Positions 16,476-25,331 of a stretch of 64,000 bases of DNA are shown in pieces. The DNA lies in NCBI GenBank assembly GCA_003331985.1, contig QOQK01000001.1, positions 62,001 to 126,000 on the forward strand. The letters run 5' to 3'. The notes below the pieces were generated by a model. The model saw only the letters and a list, made by a program, of their open reading frames with translations. It was not told where the DNA came from and ran no database searches. The stretch's first letter is position 1, and the number at the start of each line of letters is the position of its first letter. The position numbers and the translations under genes were made by a program. The stretch is from PS1 clade bacterium. Its GTDB lineage: Bacteria > Pseudomonadota > Alphaproteobacteria > RS24.

Positions 16476-17048
16476 TTAACTGTTTCGAGAGTGGTTGCCA
16501 TTATGCAAAGCATCGGCCATGGCACGGGTTTTTTCTCTCGATCCGCTTGAGGACCCGAAAAAATAAGCAATAACTTGGTCAGCTTTGGCGGAAACATAGC
16601 CGACAAGCGTCCCGGAAAAGGCTGCCGTCGTACTGTCTAGATGGTTCAACCCATTCATCAAAATGTAAGCAACTGTGGCAAAAAAACAAAGTAAAACCAT
16701 GATTCCAAGTAAGTTAGGCCAATAATCACCAAGCTTTTCCTGTCGATGGCGTGCCGCATTTCGATCTTGTACATGCAGGGTCTCTATTTCGACATCAAGC
16801 TTACGCATCTGCACATCAAATTTCTTTTCTGCCTGTCTAAGTTTTTCCAGCATGACAGCATCGCCCGTTAACGGACCGGAGAGAAGTTTCGTGGGACTTG
16901 CAGACTGCTTCACGCCAGATTGATCGGGGAATAGTGTGTTTGCCAATGTTTGCGTTGCGAGACCGGCAAATGGCCCCCCCAATGCCAGGCCAACCCTTGG
17001 CGCAATACTCTTGATTAACCCCTGCCAGGCTTTATTAGGCCTACGCAT
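16476..17048 (-). CDS. Holin of the GTA 3TM type
   Basis: This 190-residue membrane protein matches the gene-transfer-agent holin family (GTA_holin_3TM). It has an N-terminal glycine/alanine hydrophobic stretch, a long charged helix around residues 75-115, and two strong transmembrane segments. The signature QVIAYFFGSSSGSREKT is near the C-terminus. In Rhodobacter capsulatus the family member forms the membrane pore that lets the endolysin lyse the cell and release GTA particles. The gene overlaps the endolysin stop by one base (TGATG), so the two are translationally coupled. No capsid, portal or terminase genes lie nearby in this window. Confidence 0.88.
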   Translation of the reverse strand: MRRPNKAWQGLIKSIAPRVGLALGGPFAGLATQTLANTLFPDQSGVKQSASPTKLLSGPLTGDAVMLEKLRQAEKKFDVQMRKLDVEIETLHVQDRNAARHRQEKLGDYWPNLLGIMVLLCFFATVAYILMNGLNHLDSTTAAFSGTLVGYVSAKADQVIAYFFGSSSGSREKTRAMADALHNGNHSRNS

Positions 17049-17473
17049 CAGTCACCTTGCCTCGCATAGCTCCAAATCATAGGGCGAGGCGCAAAAGGAC
17101 GAGACTCGGCATTATCCAGATGAATATATCGCCCCACCAACGGGCAGGACTGCATTACCCCGATACCGGTCATGCCGAGCGATGTAGCGGCTTGCACCAA
17201 CTCATAGGCGCGTTCTCCATAAACACCTATATCCGCAGCACAACCCAAAGCATGCGAACCGGGAGACAACTTCAATGTCTCGAGTGGATGCTGCAGGCTG
17301 CGGTAACCCGATGTGATTATGAAGGGAAACCCCAATGCGGATCTCAATAGCTGTAAGGCATCCAAAAAACGGAGTTGCATTCCACATGACCCTGTATGCT
17401 TACATTGAAATTCTCGTAAGGCGAAATTCGGCCATCTCTCTTGATTCCAATTTTCTGCATTAATGTGATTCAT
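17048..17473 (-). CDS. Phage-type M15 zinc peptidase endolysin
   Basis: This 141-residue peptidoglycan peptidase belongs to the M15A type (D-Ala-D-Ala carboxypeptidase or L-Ala-D-Glu endopeptidase). The zinc ligands are H74 and D81 in SHALGCAADIG, plus H118 in YIHLDN. The family's TSGYRS motif is at 54-59, and the C-terminal RPxxW-like ending is RPMIWSY. There is no signal peptide, as expected for an endolysin that crosses the membrane through a holin. It is coupled to the downstream holin, so the pair forms a complete lysis cassette. It could also be a domesticated cell-wall remodelling pair. Confidence 0.9.
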   Translation of the reverse strand: MNHINAENWNQERWPNFALREFQCKHTGSCGMQLRFLDALQLLRSALGFPFIITSGYRSLQHPLETLKLSPGSHALGCAADIGVYGERAYELVQAATSLGMTGIGVMQSCPLVGRYIHLDNAESRPFAPRPMIWSYARQGD

Positions 17474-17608
17474 ATCAAAATAATGCCATATCCCCCAAAA
17501 GGGTGGAAAACACGGCTATTTCCATGAATTAAAGCTTAAATTTGACCCAAATAGCAAATTGGGGCAGTCTTAACAGACCCTAAAAAAATAAAAATTGAGG
17601 AGGGGCTA

Positions 17609-17836
17609 ATGTTATCTAAAGTAAAAATTTTCTTGAAAGAAGTAATTGATCTTAGTCTTTTGGTTGTCGCTCTTGGCGTCATCCTACAGGTCATTTTTGG
17701 AAGTTCCGTTCCATTTATTGGCGGAGACATTGTTAATAATATGCTGAGCATTATCGCGCAGCTAGGCGATGGTGGCTTAGTTGGCCTGATTGCACTTGGT
17801 ATCATTGTTTATCTCATAAACAAGCAAGCAGTCTGA
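17609..17836 (+). CDS. Small hydrophobic two-helix membrane protein
   Basis: This 75-residue protein has two predicted transmembrane helices (about 14-33 and 48-70) separated by a short loop with a GxxVPFIGGD pattern, and a short basic N-terminus MLSKVK. It has a textbook AGGAGG ribosome-binding site 5 bases before the ATG and its own terminator, so it is probably expressed strongly. It is divergent from the endolysin-holin pair. The function is unknown. Size and topology would fit a small holin or antiholin, but no family was recognised. Confidence 0.75.
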   Translation: MLSKVKIFLKEVIDLSLLVVALGVILQVIFGSSVPFIGGDIVNNMLSIIAQLGDGGLVGLIALGIIVYLINKQAV

Positions 17837-17861
17837 CCCAGGTCTTATAAGTTTGAGTATT

Positions 17862-17894
17862 ACCCCGTATCCCACCGGATACAGGGTTTTTTTT
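17862..17894 (+). terminator. Rho-independent terminator after the small membrane protein
   Basis: ACCCCGTATCC (17862-17872) pairs with GGATACAGGGT (17877-17887) with one mismatch, followed by eight T. It lies inside a longer possible reading frame upstream of the GntR gene, which supports the later start at 17955 for that gene. Confidence 0.88.
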
Positions 17895-17954
17895 GAAGCT
17901 AATGACCTAAATATATGTCAACTTAAGGGGCTTTGCGCTTATAGAGGGGGAGTT

Positions 17955-18620
17955 ATGCCAAAAGCTGCAGAACAAGCATATTTAATCATTAGGGAGGCCA
18001 TCCTCAATGGTCAGCTAAAAGAAGCTGAAAAAATTGTTGAGGAAGAACTTGTCGAGCTTTGTCAGGTCAGCCGCACCCCCGTGCGCGATGCGTTAAAAAA
18101 ACTCAATTATGAAGGCTTTATCACGCTTAAGGAAAATCAGGGCGGGTGGGTTCGTCAATGGTCAAAGGAAGAAGTCAGAGAAGTTTTTGAAGCCCGCGCC
18201 CTTGTTGAAGGCTATATTATCCAGCTGACCGCCGATAAAGTTCAGGAAGACGATATTACCTATCTCGCCGGAAATGTCGCAAATCTAGAAGATATTATCG
18301 CCGCCCATATTGCTAACAATGAAAATGTTGAGAGCATTCTGCCTCTATTTTTGGAAAATAACCGCGCTTTTCATCACAAACTTTATGAAATATGTAGGAA
18401 TGACCGCTTACGAAATCTAATGTTTGCGCTATCGCCCCCACCTTTAGTTCATAGAACCGCCAAAGTATTTGATTTTAAGCGCATTCAGCAATCCTGCCAT
18501 GACCATAAAATGATTGTCACAGCGCTAAAATCCGGCGACAGAAATTGGGCACAATCTGTCATGCAAGCGCATATTCTTGCGGCTGCTGATAGCTATGCCG
18601 AACATTTTAATGACTTCTGA
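17955..18620 (+). CDS. GntR family transcriptional regulator, FadR/FCD subfamily
   Basis: This 221-residue repressor or activator has an N-terminal winged helix (AYLIIREAILNGQLKEAEKI and VSRTPVRDALKKL) and a C-terminal FCD ligand domain with helices carrying FEARALVEGYII and NRAFHHKLYE. FCD domains usually bind a metal and a small organic acid. The ATG at 17955 has a GAGGGGG ribosome-binding site. The earlier frame would run through the terminator at 17862. The perfect palindrome ATTGTATACAAT lies between this gene and the CoA-transferase that follows and is a good candidate operator. It probably controls the adjacent catabolic genes in response to their substrate. Confidence 0.92.
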   Translation: MPKAAEQAYLIIREAILNGQLKEAEKIVEEELVELCQVSRTPVRDALKKLNYEGFITLKENQGGWVRQWSKEEVREVFEARALVEGYIIQLTADKVQEDDITYLAGNVANLEDIIAAHIANNENVESILPLFLENNRAFHHKLYEICRNDRLRNLMFALSPPPLVHRTAKVFDFKRIQQSCHDHKMIVTALKSGDRNWAQSVMQAHILAAADSYAEHFNDF

Positions 18621-18680
18621 TTTTTCTTCTGTCTAGGTCTTTTTCTCTTGCAAAAGACTGTCCCTCAGACTAATTAATAG

Positions 18681-18692
18681 ATTGTATACAAT
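18681..18692. promoter_or_regulatory. Perfect 12-bp palindrome, candidate GntR operator
   Basis: ATTGTATACAAT is a perfect palindrome 28 bp before the CoA-transferase ATG. Symmetric sites with a GTnnnAC-like centre are typical operators of FadR-subfamily regulators, and such a regulator is encoded just upstream. Close relatives of the site occur at 23387 and 36787 in the same cluster. Confidence 0.65.
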
Positions 18693-18720
18693 TTACTGAT
18701 ATTTACTGGATGTAAAATTT

Positions 18721-19881
18721 ATGAAAAAGCCACTTGAAGGCATAAGGATGCTCGATTTAACGCATATGCTCTCCGGGCCATATGGCGCTATGATTATTTC
18801 CGATTTGGGGGCTGACACTGTTAAAGTTGAGCCACCTAAAAGCGGCGAAGGCACCCGTCGTCTGCTAGAAAAAGACCCAAATAATTCAATCGACGGCATG
18901 GGCGCATATTTTTTCACCCTGAACAGGAACAAGCGTAGTGTCACGCTGGACTTAAAAAGTGAAGAGGGATTGTCCCAGTTTTATGAGCTTGTGAAAGTTG
19001 CTGATGTTGTGATGAATAATTTTTCTGCTGGCGTCACCAAAAAATTAAAAATCGACTATGAGTCACTCTCAAAAGTTAATCCGCGCATCATCACTTGCAC
19101 CGTAACAGGTTTTGGCGAAACAGGCCCTGCCTGTAAGCGTCCGGCATTTGACCAAATTGCGCAAGCCCTTGGCGGTGGTATGTCCATTACAGGCAATAAT
19201 CCCGAAGATGTTATCCGCGCAGGTATTCCGATTGGTGACCTAGGCGGCGGTATGTTTGCCGTGATGGGTATTCTTGCAGCAATAAACGCACGGCATACAA
19301 CTGGCAGAGGTCAACATGTTGATATTTCTATGCTGGACTGCCAGCTCAGCATGATGAATTACATGACAACCATGCATTCAATGTCGGGAGATATTCCAGG
19401 CCCGCTAGGCAATTCACATTTTGTGCATGTGCCTTACAACACATTTAAAACTAAAACAGATATGATTGTTATTGCCTGTGTCGGTGACCAATTCTGGCCG
19501 CCGCTTCTAGATTTGCTTGATGATGACGAATTGCGTGACCAACGGCTTGAATTTGCACCAGCCAGATTGAATGAAAAAGCCTATATTGAAGAGCGTATCA
19601 CCAAGGTTCTGGCAAATCATGAGGCTGATTACTGGCTCGAAAGGCTGGAAGCTGCGCGCATCCCTTGCGCCCGTGTAAACAATGTTGCGCAGGCCATGAC
19701 AGACCCCCAAATTACGGCGCGTAACATGGTTGTAGAATTACAGCACCCAGTCGAAGGCAGCGCCCATGTGCCGGGCAATCCGATTAAATTGTCAGATACA
19801 GATGGAGACACTTTTTCTCCACCACCGCTGCTTGGCGCGCATAATGACGACGTAATGAAAGAATGGCTTAATAAAGACTAA
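18721..19881 (+). CDS. Family III CoA-transferase (CaiB/BaiF type)
   Basis: This 386-residue enzyme moves CoA from a donor thioester to a carboxylic acid. The N-terminal CoA-binding signature RMLDLTHMLSGPYGAMIISD is followed by ADTVKVEPP, and the catalytic aspartate is D173 in PIGDLGGGMFAVMG. The length fits formyl-CoA, succinyl-CoA and similar transferases, but the substrate cannot be read from the sequence. It is followed after 30 bp by HMG-CoA lyase, so the two probably form an operon in which an acid is activated and then cleaved. A second, distinct family III enzyme lies at 26961. Confidence 0.93.
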   Translation: MKKPLEGIRMLDLTHMLSGPYGAMIISDLGADTVKVEPPKSGEGTRRLLEKDPNNSIDGMGAYFFTLNRNKRSVTLDLKSEEGLSQFYELVKVADVVMNNFSAGVTKKLKIDYESLSKVNPRIITCTVTGFGETGPACKRPAFDQIAQALGGGMSITGNNPEDVIRAGIPIGDLGGGMFAVMGILAAINARHTTGRGQHVDISMLDCQLSMMNYMTTMHSMSGDIPGPLGNSHFVHVPYNTFKTKTDMIVIACVGDQFWPPLLDLLDDDELRDQRLEFAPARLNEKAYIEERITKVLANHEADYWLERLEAARIPCARVNNVAQAMTDPQITARNMVVELQHPVEGSAHVPGNPIKLSDTDGDTFSPPPLLGAHNDDVMKEWLNKD

Positions 19882-19911
19882 TACTAAGCCCAATCTCTGG
19901 AGTGACCCAAA

Positions 19912-20814
19912 ATGAGTGATAATTTTATATTTGTAAATGATGTCGGCCCACGGGACGGATTGCAAAATCAAGCCGTTCAGGTAGAGCCGGAAACACGCAT
20001 TACATTGATACAAAAGCTTATTGATGCCGGCGTGCCAGGTGTTGAAGTTGCCAGTTTTGTCAGCCCAAAAGCTGTACCACGCATGGCAGGCGCTGGGGAG
20101 ATTATGACCGCGCTCAAAGATAGTCCGGCAGCGCTAAGTGCGCTGGTGCCTAATTTAAAAGGCTACGAGATGGCACGAGATGCGGGTACGAAAATCATTT
20201 CCGTCGTGCCATCCGCTACAGAAACCATGAACCGAAAAAATATCAATATGGGCTATGAGGACATACTGGCACTCAGTTGCGATTTGATGAAGCGTGCCAA
20301 GGATGACGGCATTAAAGGGCAAGCTTATGTCTCTGTGGCCTTTGAGTGCCCTTTTGAAGGGCAGGTTTCTCAAGACCGTGTTATGGAAATGACAGAAACC
20401 CTTCTAAATGCTGGGGCTCAGGAAATTATTATTGCCGATACAATTGGCGCAGCAAATCCATCTCAGGTTAAGAGCTTGTTTAATCGCCTTACATCATCAT
20501 TCGACAAAAAACTCCTTGCAACACATTTTCATGACACTCGAGCGATGGGGCTTGCAAATGCATATGCAGCAATTGAATGTGGAATTAGAAAATTTGACGC
20601 CTCTATTGGCGGTCTTGGGGGTTGCCCATTCGCACCAGGAGCAGCAGGTAACCTAGCTACGGAAGATCTTGTCAGCATGGCACATCAAATGGGCTATGAA
20701 ACAGGCATTGATGAAAAGGCCCTGCTGGAGACTTCGCATTTTGCCGGTGAGATTATCGGACAGCAAATTGGTGGGCGTATGGCCGGATGGATGACTTATC
20801 AAATGTCCAAATAA
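19912..20814 (+). CDS. Hydroxymethylglutaryl-CoA lyase family protein
   Basis: This 300-residue TIM-barrel lyase belongs to the DRE-TIM (HMGL-like) family, which cleaves 3-hydroxy-3-methylglutaryl-CoA to acetyl-CoA and acetoacetate. The motif VGPRDGLQNQ is near residue 9, the metal-binding THFHDTR near residue 204, and the signature GGLGGCPFAPGAAGN follows with the catalytic cysteine. It lies directly downstream of a CoA-transferase and upstream of a terminator. The natural substrate may be HMG-CoA or a related 3-hydroxy-3-alkylglutaryl-CoA from branched acid catabolism. Downstream of it a bidirectional terminator separates it from the convergent TonB receptor gene. Confidence 0.93.
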   Translation: MSDNFIFVNDVGPRDGLQNQAVQVEPETRITLIQKLIDAGVPGVEVASFVSPKAVPRMAGAGEIMTALKDSPAALSALVPNLKGYEMARDAGTKIISVVPSATETMNRKNINMGYEDILALSCDLMKRAKDDGIKGQAYVSVAFECPFEGQVSQDRVMEMTETLLNAGAQEIIIADTIGAANPSQVKSLFNRLTSSFDKKLLATHFHDTRAMGLANAYAAIECGIRKFDASIGGLGGCPFAPGAAGNLATEDLVSMAHQMGYETGIDEKALLETSHFAGEIIGQQIGGRMAGWMTYQMSK

Positions 20815-20835
20815 ACAAAAAGTTTCTCAATAGAA

Positions 20836-20866
20836 AAACCCCCGCCGCAAACCGCGACGGGGGTTT
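20836..20866. terminator. Bidirectional terminator between HMG-CoA lyase and TonB receptor
   Basis: AAACCCCCGCCGC (20836-20848) pairs with GCGACGGGGGTTT (20854-20866) with one mismatch around a five-base loop. A-rich and T-rich sequence flanks both sides, so it can serve both convergent genes. Confidence 0.88.
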
Positions 20867-20886
20867 AATTTTGTAAAAAGTCTAAC

Positions 20887-23361
20887 TTAGAAGCTCAGGC
20901 TGGCCTCAACACCGACCAGACGACGTGCGCCCGGTGATACGAAGGAACCGGCAAATTCCGCAGCAGGAATAACCTCTGCGAGGAACTTCTCATCAAATAG
21001 ATTTCTAGCATATGCAGATACTTTGAGATTACCATTTGTGATACCAATACGTGCGTTCATTACGCCATATTCATCTCTTTCAGCCAATGCAAAATTACCA
21101 GGAGCAAAACTTGCCCACTGAGATGTATTTACACCTTGAACAGTATGGAAGAAAGTCGGCCCGGTAACTCTATAATCGAAACGAGCCGTTAATTCTGAAC
21201 CATTATTAAGTTCTTTAGAGAAATCTGCACCAATATTAATGGTATATTCAGAAGTGTAAGGCGACTTATTACCAACAGTTGAAGGACGAGCTGAATTAGA
21301 GGTTATTTCACTATCGAGATAGTTGAATGATCCAAACAATGCTAACTCATCGTTCAGGTCATATTTTAAACTACCCTCTAAACCCATAATTTCAACTTCA
21401 TCAATGTTGTTGACGACTCTCAATAGACCAAATGTACCTACGAAGAACTCAAAGAACTGCATATCTTCAACTTCTGTATAATAACCAGCAAGTTCATAAG
21501 TAAAGTCTCCAGATGTACCCTTAACACCTACTTCAAATGCAGTGGAGGTCTCTTTTTCGTAGTTATCGGCAATGGTTACTTCAGAATTAACATTTGCAGC
21601 CGTTCCAGTAAGAGCAAGATCCAATAATGTAGGTCCATTAACAAGATTATTTGAAATAATCTGTGCTGCACCAGAGTTGTTGAAACCACCAGACTTGAAG
21701 CCAATACCTGCGTTAGCAAAAATATTTGTTTCATCGTTAACTGCATAGTTCATGGAAATTTTAGGTTGCAGTTCGTCGTAAGTTTCACTGTCAGAAGGTA
21801 TCGCAGTTAACACGCCGTCACCATCAACATCTTGTCCAGGATTTAGAGCTGCACCAGTTATTGGGTCAGCGACTAGTGGAACAAGGTTATCAACCTCTCT
21901 TTTTTCTTCATCATAACGAAGAGCAAAACCAACGTTAAGGTTATCCGAAGCTGCATAATCAAGCGAGGCGAAAATGGCCGTAACTTCAGTTGTGAAGTCA
22001 TCATGATAAAGCTGTGATGTCGGGTTAACTGTCGTTGGGCCATTATAAAGGCTATATAAAACCCCTTGTCCAAGGTCTGCTCCAAGGCTAACACCAACTT
22101 CCCTATCTATATCAAGATAGTACACTCCAGCTTGCCACTGCAGAGGGCCATCTGTATTACTTGCAAGCCTTGCCTCGACACTAAAGTCTTTTTGATTTCT
22201 AACCTGATACTGTGAACCGTCACAAGTTGTAGGGCTGTATGGACCTAATGTCCCACCAATTTGACCTGGAGAGTTAATTACAAAAGTACTGAGTGCAGCT
22301 GTAGTAGCCGCACATTGAGCAGCAGAAGCTGTTGCTGCAGGCGTACCTGCTAAGGCTGCTGCTGCATAACGACCGAAGTCAGCAGAGGTACCATCAGCCA
22401 TCAAGTCCTGCTCGACTTCACTATACAACATCCAAGCAGTAAGAGTATGGTCTTCCATTTCATGATCAACTTTAGCTGAAATCTCAACTGTTTCCTGATT
22501 ATTAGTAGGAATTATATTACCATAGTAAGCATCGCCGTTTTCCTCAAAATCTATGCTATTAACGTTTTGTGTGAACCCAGGACCAAATGCTGGTAGCTGG
22601 AATGCTGCACGGAAGTTAATTGAAGCACTATCAACTTTTGCATATCGTGCTTTTAAATCCCAAGTAGTTGAGTCTAACTCAACCATCAAACGGGTATCAA
22701 TTCCATAAAGCTCTGCGTTATCTACAACATCCTGGTTTAGGAACCTGTTTGTGTAAAATCCGTCAGTTTCTTTTCTATTAAATGAAACCACAAAACCTGA
22801 GTTTGAGCCAACAGGGCCGGACACATAACCTGACGCGGACTGTGTGCCATGCTCAGCAAGGCTGACTTTAAGGTTACCTGTGTACTCATCAGTTGGCTTC
22901 AGGGTTGAAAGGACAATCGCACCGGCGGCAGCATTTCGGCCGTAAATAGCGCCCTGTGGACCTTTAAGAATTTCAACCTGGCTCATTGTGCCGTGGTTTT
23001 GGTTCAACTGGGCTGTGTTTGTTTTCAAAATTCCGTCAACAACGAGGGCAACAGAGCTCTCAGCATCACGGGCACCATTCATACCACGAATGTTAATCTG
23101 ACTGTCACCCACTTCGGCTGTGCCAGTAACAATGGTGACACCGGGTGTTAACTGAACAAAATCTTCAGCAAGTTGAGCGCCAGTTTTTTCTAGAGCGTCG
23201 GCAGTTAAAACACTCACAGATGCAGGTACATCTCTGAGGCTTTCTGATTGTCGCCGCGCTGTGACAACAATCTCGTCAATGCTTTGAGCACTGACGGGCA
23301 GGATGGGCATTAGCACTGCTGCTGCACATCCAGACAAAACAAATGTCTTAAAGTTTCTCAT
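20887..23361 (-). CDS. TonB-dependent outer-membrane receptor
   Basis: This 824-residue outer-membrane transporter is energised by TonB. It has a signal peptide (MRNFKTFVLSGCAAAVLMPI and onward) and a TonB-box-like DEIVVTARRQ. The plug domain is at about 45-150 (RDVPASVSVLTADALEKTG, VEILKGPQGAIYGRNAAAGA). A long beta-barrel ends in VGVEASLSF with the terminal phenylalanine. The ATG at 23361 is chosen because the GGGGG ribosome-binding site lies seven bases upstream. Plug and barrel resemble the broad CirA/FecA-like group of sphingomonad and marine receptors for plant, aromatic or vitamin substrates. The ligand is unknown. It is the last gene of a probable run from the flavoprotein, through EamA and TauD. 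Confidence 0.94.
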   Translation of the reverse strand: MRNFKTFVLSGCAAAVLMPILPVSAQSIDEIVVTARRQSESLRDVPASVSVLTADALEKTGAQLAEDFVQLTPGVTIVTGTAEVGDSQINIRGMNGARDAESSVALVVDGILKTNTAQLNQNHGTMSQVEILKGPQGAIYGRNAAAGAIVLSTLKPTDEYTGNLKVSLAEHGTQSASGYVSGPVGSNSGFVVSFNRKETDGFYTNRFLNQDVVDNAELYGIDTRLMVELDSTTWDLKARYAKVDSASINFRAAFQLPAFGPGFTQNVNSIDFEENGDAYYGNIIPTNNQETVEISAKVDHEMEDHTLTAWMLYSEVEQDLMADGTSADFGRYAAAALAGTPAATASAAQCAATTAALSTFVINSPGQIGGTLGPYSPTTCDGSQYQVRNQKDFSVEARLASNTDGPLQWQAGVYYLDIDREVGVSLGADLGQGVLYSLYNGPTTVNPTSQLYHDDFTTEVTAIFASLDYAASDNLNVGFALRYDEEKREVDNLVPLVADPITGAALNPGQDVDGDGVLTAIPSDSETYDELQPKISMNYAVNDETNIFANAGIGFKSGGFNNSGAAQIISNNLVNGPTLLDLALTGTAANVNSEVTIADNYEKETSTAFEVGVKGTSGDFTYELAGYYTEVEDMQFFEFFVGTFGLLRVVNNIDEVEIMGLEGSLKYDLNDELALFGSFNYLDSEITSNSARPSTVGNKSPYTSEYTINIGADFSKELNNGSELTARFDYRVTGPTFFHTVQGVNTSQWASFAPGNFALAERDEYGVMNARIGITNGNLKVSAYARNLFDEKFLAEVIPAAEFAGSFVSPGARRLVGVEASLSF

Positions 23362-23386
23362 AATCATCCCCCTAAGGATAAACAAA

Positions 23387-23398
23387 ATAGTATACAAT
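23387..23398. promoter_or_regulatory. Near-palindrome matching the GntR-type site, upstream of the TonB receptor
   Basis: ATAGTATACAAT differs by one base from the palindrome at 18681. It lies 26 bp upstream of the receptor start at 23361, in the position expected for promoter control. This suggests that the receptor and the CoA-transferase operon answer to the same regulator. Confidence 0.5.
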
Positions 23399-23442
23399 TT
23401 TTATGTAATTTTTACCCTAAGCACATAATAATTGTATGTAAA

Positions 23443-24312
23443 CTAAAATGGTACAGCCCTTTCAGCTTGTGGAAGGATTGTAGTTCTGAACATAAGTCGT
23501 TCATGAACACTGTCAAATGGCTCTCTGCGGTGCATTGTGCAGGCATTATCCCACAAAAGTGCATCTCCCAGACGCCAATTATGCTTGTAAACAAAATCGT
23601 CTTGTAAGCACCAATCGAACAATTGTTGTAATATTGCATCACTTTCATGATCAGGTATGCCGGTAATACCAACTGTCATTCCGGGGCACAAATAAAGTGC
23701 GCGACGACCAGTAACGGGATGTGTTCGCACGAGTGGCTGCGTGATTTTTTGTGTCAGACTGGTTTGATTTTCATCTGTTTTGGTTGAATAGAGATTATTG
23801 AAATTCTCATAAGATTGAATTCCCAGGCGGCCATCAATGGTGGCTTTAAGTTCAAGCGGTAAGCGCTCATAGGCTGTTGTCATGTCAGCAAAATAAGTGC
23901 ACCCACCCTCAGGTGGGATTTTTACAGAGCACAGAAGTGACCCAAGCGCGGGTCTTTTCAGGTAAATCTGGTCATAATGCCAACCAACTTCACCATCTGC
24001 GAGGGCGCCAATCGGCTTGCCGTCAACATTAATATTCGAAATTTGCAGAATTTCAGGATGCGATTCATTAAGCCATTCATTGCGGATATGGATCTCCAAA
24101 TCCCCTAATTCACGGCTAAAGCCAATTATATCTTCTTTTGATAAGTCCTGATCTCTAAAAAGGAGGATTTGATACCTGTTCCAATATGATTTGATCTGGT
24201 TCAATTCATCTTGTGACATCTGGTTGGATAACTTAACACCGCTTATAATAGCACCAAACGTCTCGGTTATCGGGGTGATGTCTAAATTAATCTCATGAGA
24301 TTTTAAGGACAT
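23443..24312 (-). CDS. TauD/TfdA family 2-oxoglutarate-dependent dioxygenase
   Basis: This 289-residue non-heme Fe(II) dioxygenase couples oxidation of a substrate to decarboxylation of 2-oxoglutarate. The iron ligands are in GWHYDQIYLKRP (the HxD pair) and WDNACTMHRREPF (the distal histidine). HERLMFRTTI supplies the arginine that binds 2-oxoglutarate. Family members act on taurine, 2,4-D, alkyl sulfates and other small acids. The substrate here is unknown, and neither sulfonate transport nor sulfatase genes are adjacent. AGGA precedes the ATG. It lies between the TonB receptor and the exporter remnant and is probably the first oxidative step after uptake. Confidence 0.93.
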   Translation of the reverse strand: MSLKSHEINLDITPITETFGAIISGVKLSNQMSQDELNQIKSYWNRYQILLFRDQDLSKEDIIGFSRELGDLEIHIRNEWLNESHPEILQISNINVDGKPIGALADGEVGWHYDQIYLKRPALGSLLCSVKIPPEGGCTYFADMTTAYERLPLELKATIDGRLGIQSYENFNNLYSTKTDENQTSLTQKITQPLVRTHPVTGRRALYLCPGMTVGITGIPDHESDAILQQLFDWCLQDDFVYKHNWRLGDALLWDNACTMHRREPFDSVHERLMFRTTILPQAERAVPF

Positions 24313-24389
24313 GGATTTCCTGACGTTAAATTAATGGTATGGACTAAAGGTTATACGACTTTTTCAAGAGATGCAAATATTAACGTTGA

Positions 24390-25291
24390 TTAACTGAGCA
24401 AAATCCACACTGAGGTAATAATAAGTGCGATACCCATAATTTCAGTGCGCCCGATTTGTTCTTTGAAAAACCAGAAACTGAAAGCCATGCTGAAAATAAT
24501 CTCCACCTGACCCAGCATTCTAACCGGCGCAACACCAATAAGGCTGAAAGCTACAAACCACATAAAGGTTGTAATTGCAGCCACTGTTCCGGCAAATGTC
24601 GATACGCGCCAACTGCGAACACAAGCGAAAAACTCATCTTGGCGCCATATCAGTAGAGCGGCTCCCATAATCACCGTCTGAATGGCAACCGACAGAAAAG
24701 CCGTGAGCACGGCCCGATTAAGCACATCGAGATAGGGTAAAGTATCCATGGCAATTCGAAAGAAAACGAGCACCCGCCAAGCGCAAGACCAGCAAGTAGA
24801 CCAAGGGCGACTGAATTGGCTTTTTGTCGCCAATTCGTGGCGGCATCCCCCTTATTCCGGCTGAGAGATATAATGTAGACGCCAAGAAAACTGATTGAAA
24901 TAGCAATCACAACTTTAATATCAGGCACGAGCGAGAGCAGAACCAGCTCAAACAGGGCAGCCTGAATAGCATCGGTTTTAGACAGAGCAATGGAGGTGGC
25001 AAAATTACGTTGCTCGAAGGCTTTACCGAGAATAATCGTAAAGAGAATTTGAATAATCGCCGCCGGCACCAACCATAAATAAAATTCGGTAGGCAAATGA
25101 AGCGTTCGAATATCATAATCCTGGAAAATAAATAGCAACAGAAGAAGAGACGCCGGAAAGCCATAAAGGAAACGCACATATGCACTGCCATAAAGCCCAA
25201 GCTCCTGACGGTAGCGTTTCTGAATGACAGATCTTAATGCTTGTCCAAAAGCCGCCGTGAAAGTGGCGAGGACCCAGAAAATACCCTCCAA
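24390..25291 (-). pseudogene. EamA/DMT family transporter, frameshifted
   Basis: Two overlapping frames encode the two halves of one ten-helix drug/metabolite transporter. The first, from the ATG at 25291, carries the N-terminal EamA repeat (MEGIFWVLATFTAAFGQALR) and runs to LALGGCSF near 24770. From there the good sequence continues in another frame as FFRIAMDTLPYLDVLNRAV to 24390, where it completes the second EamA repeat. Adding one base in the T-run near 24768 (minus strand CGTTTTCTTTCG) restores a single protein of about 300 residues. It is either a recent one-base deletion, a sequencing or assembly error in the homopolymer, or programmed slippage. Nearby genes look intact. Confidence 0.85.
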
Positions 25292-25331
25292 AGGAGACTC
25301 ATCCTTATTTTATGTCGTTTTATACGGCGCT

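Noticed and set aside
17853-18620. Longer GntR start at 17853
   Set aside because: The extension would run through a terminator hairpin and lacks homology. ATG at 17955 has a strong ribosome-binding site.
23412-23672. 86-codon minus-strand frame overlapping the dioxygenase gene
   Set aside because: It is out of frame with the TauD-type gene and is compositionally a shadow.
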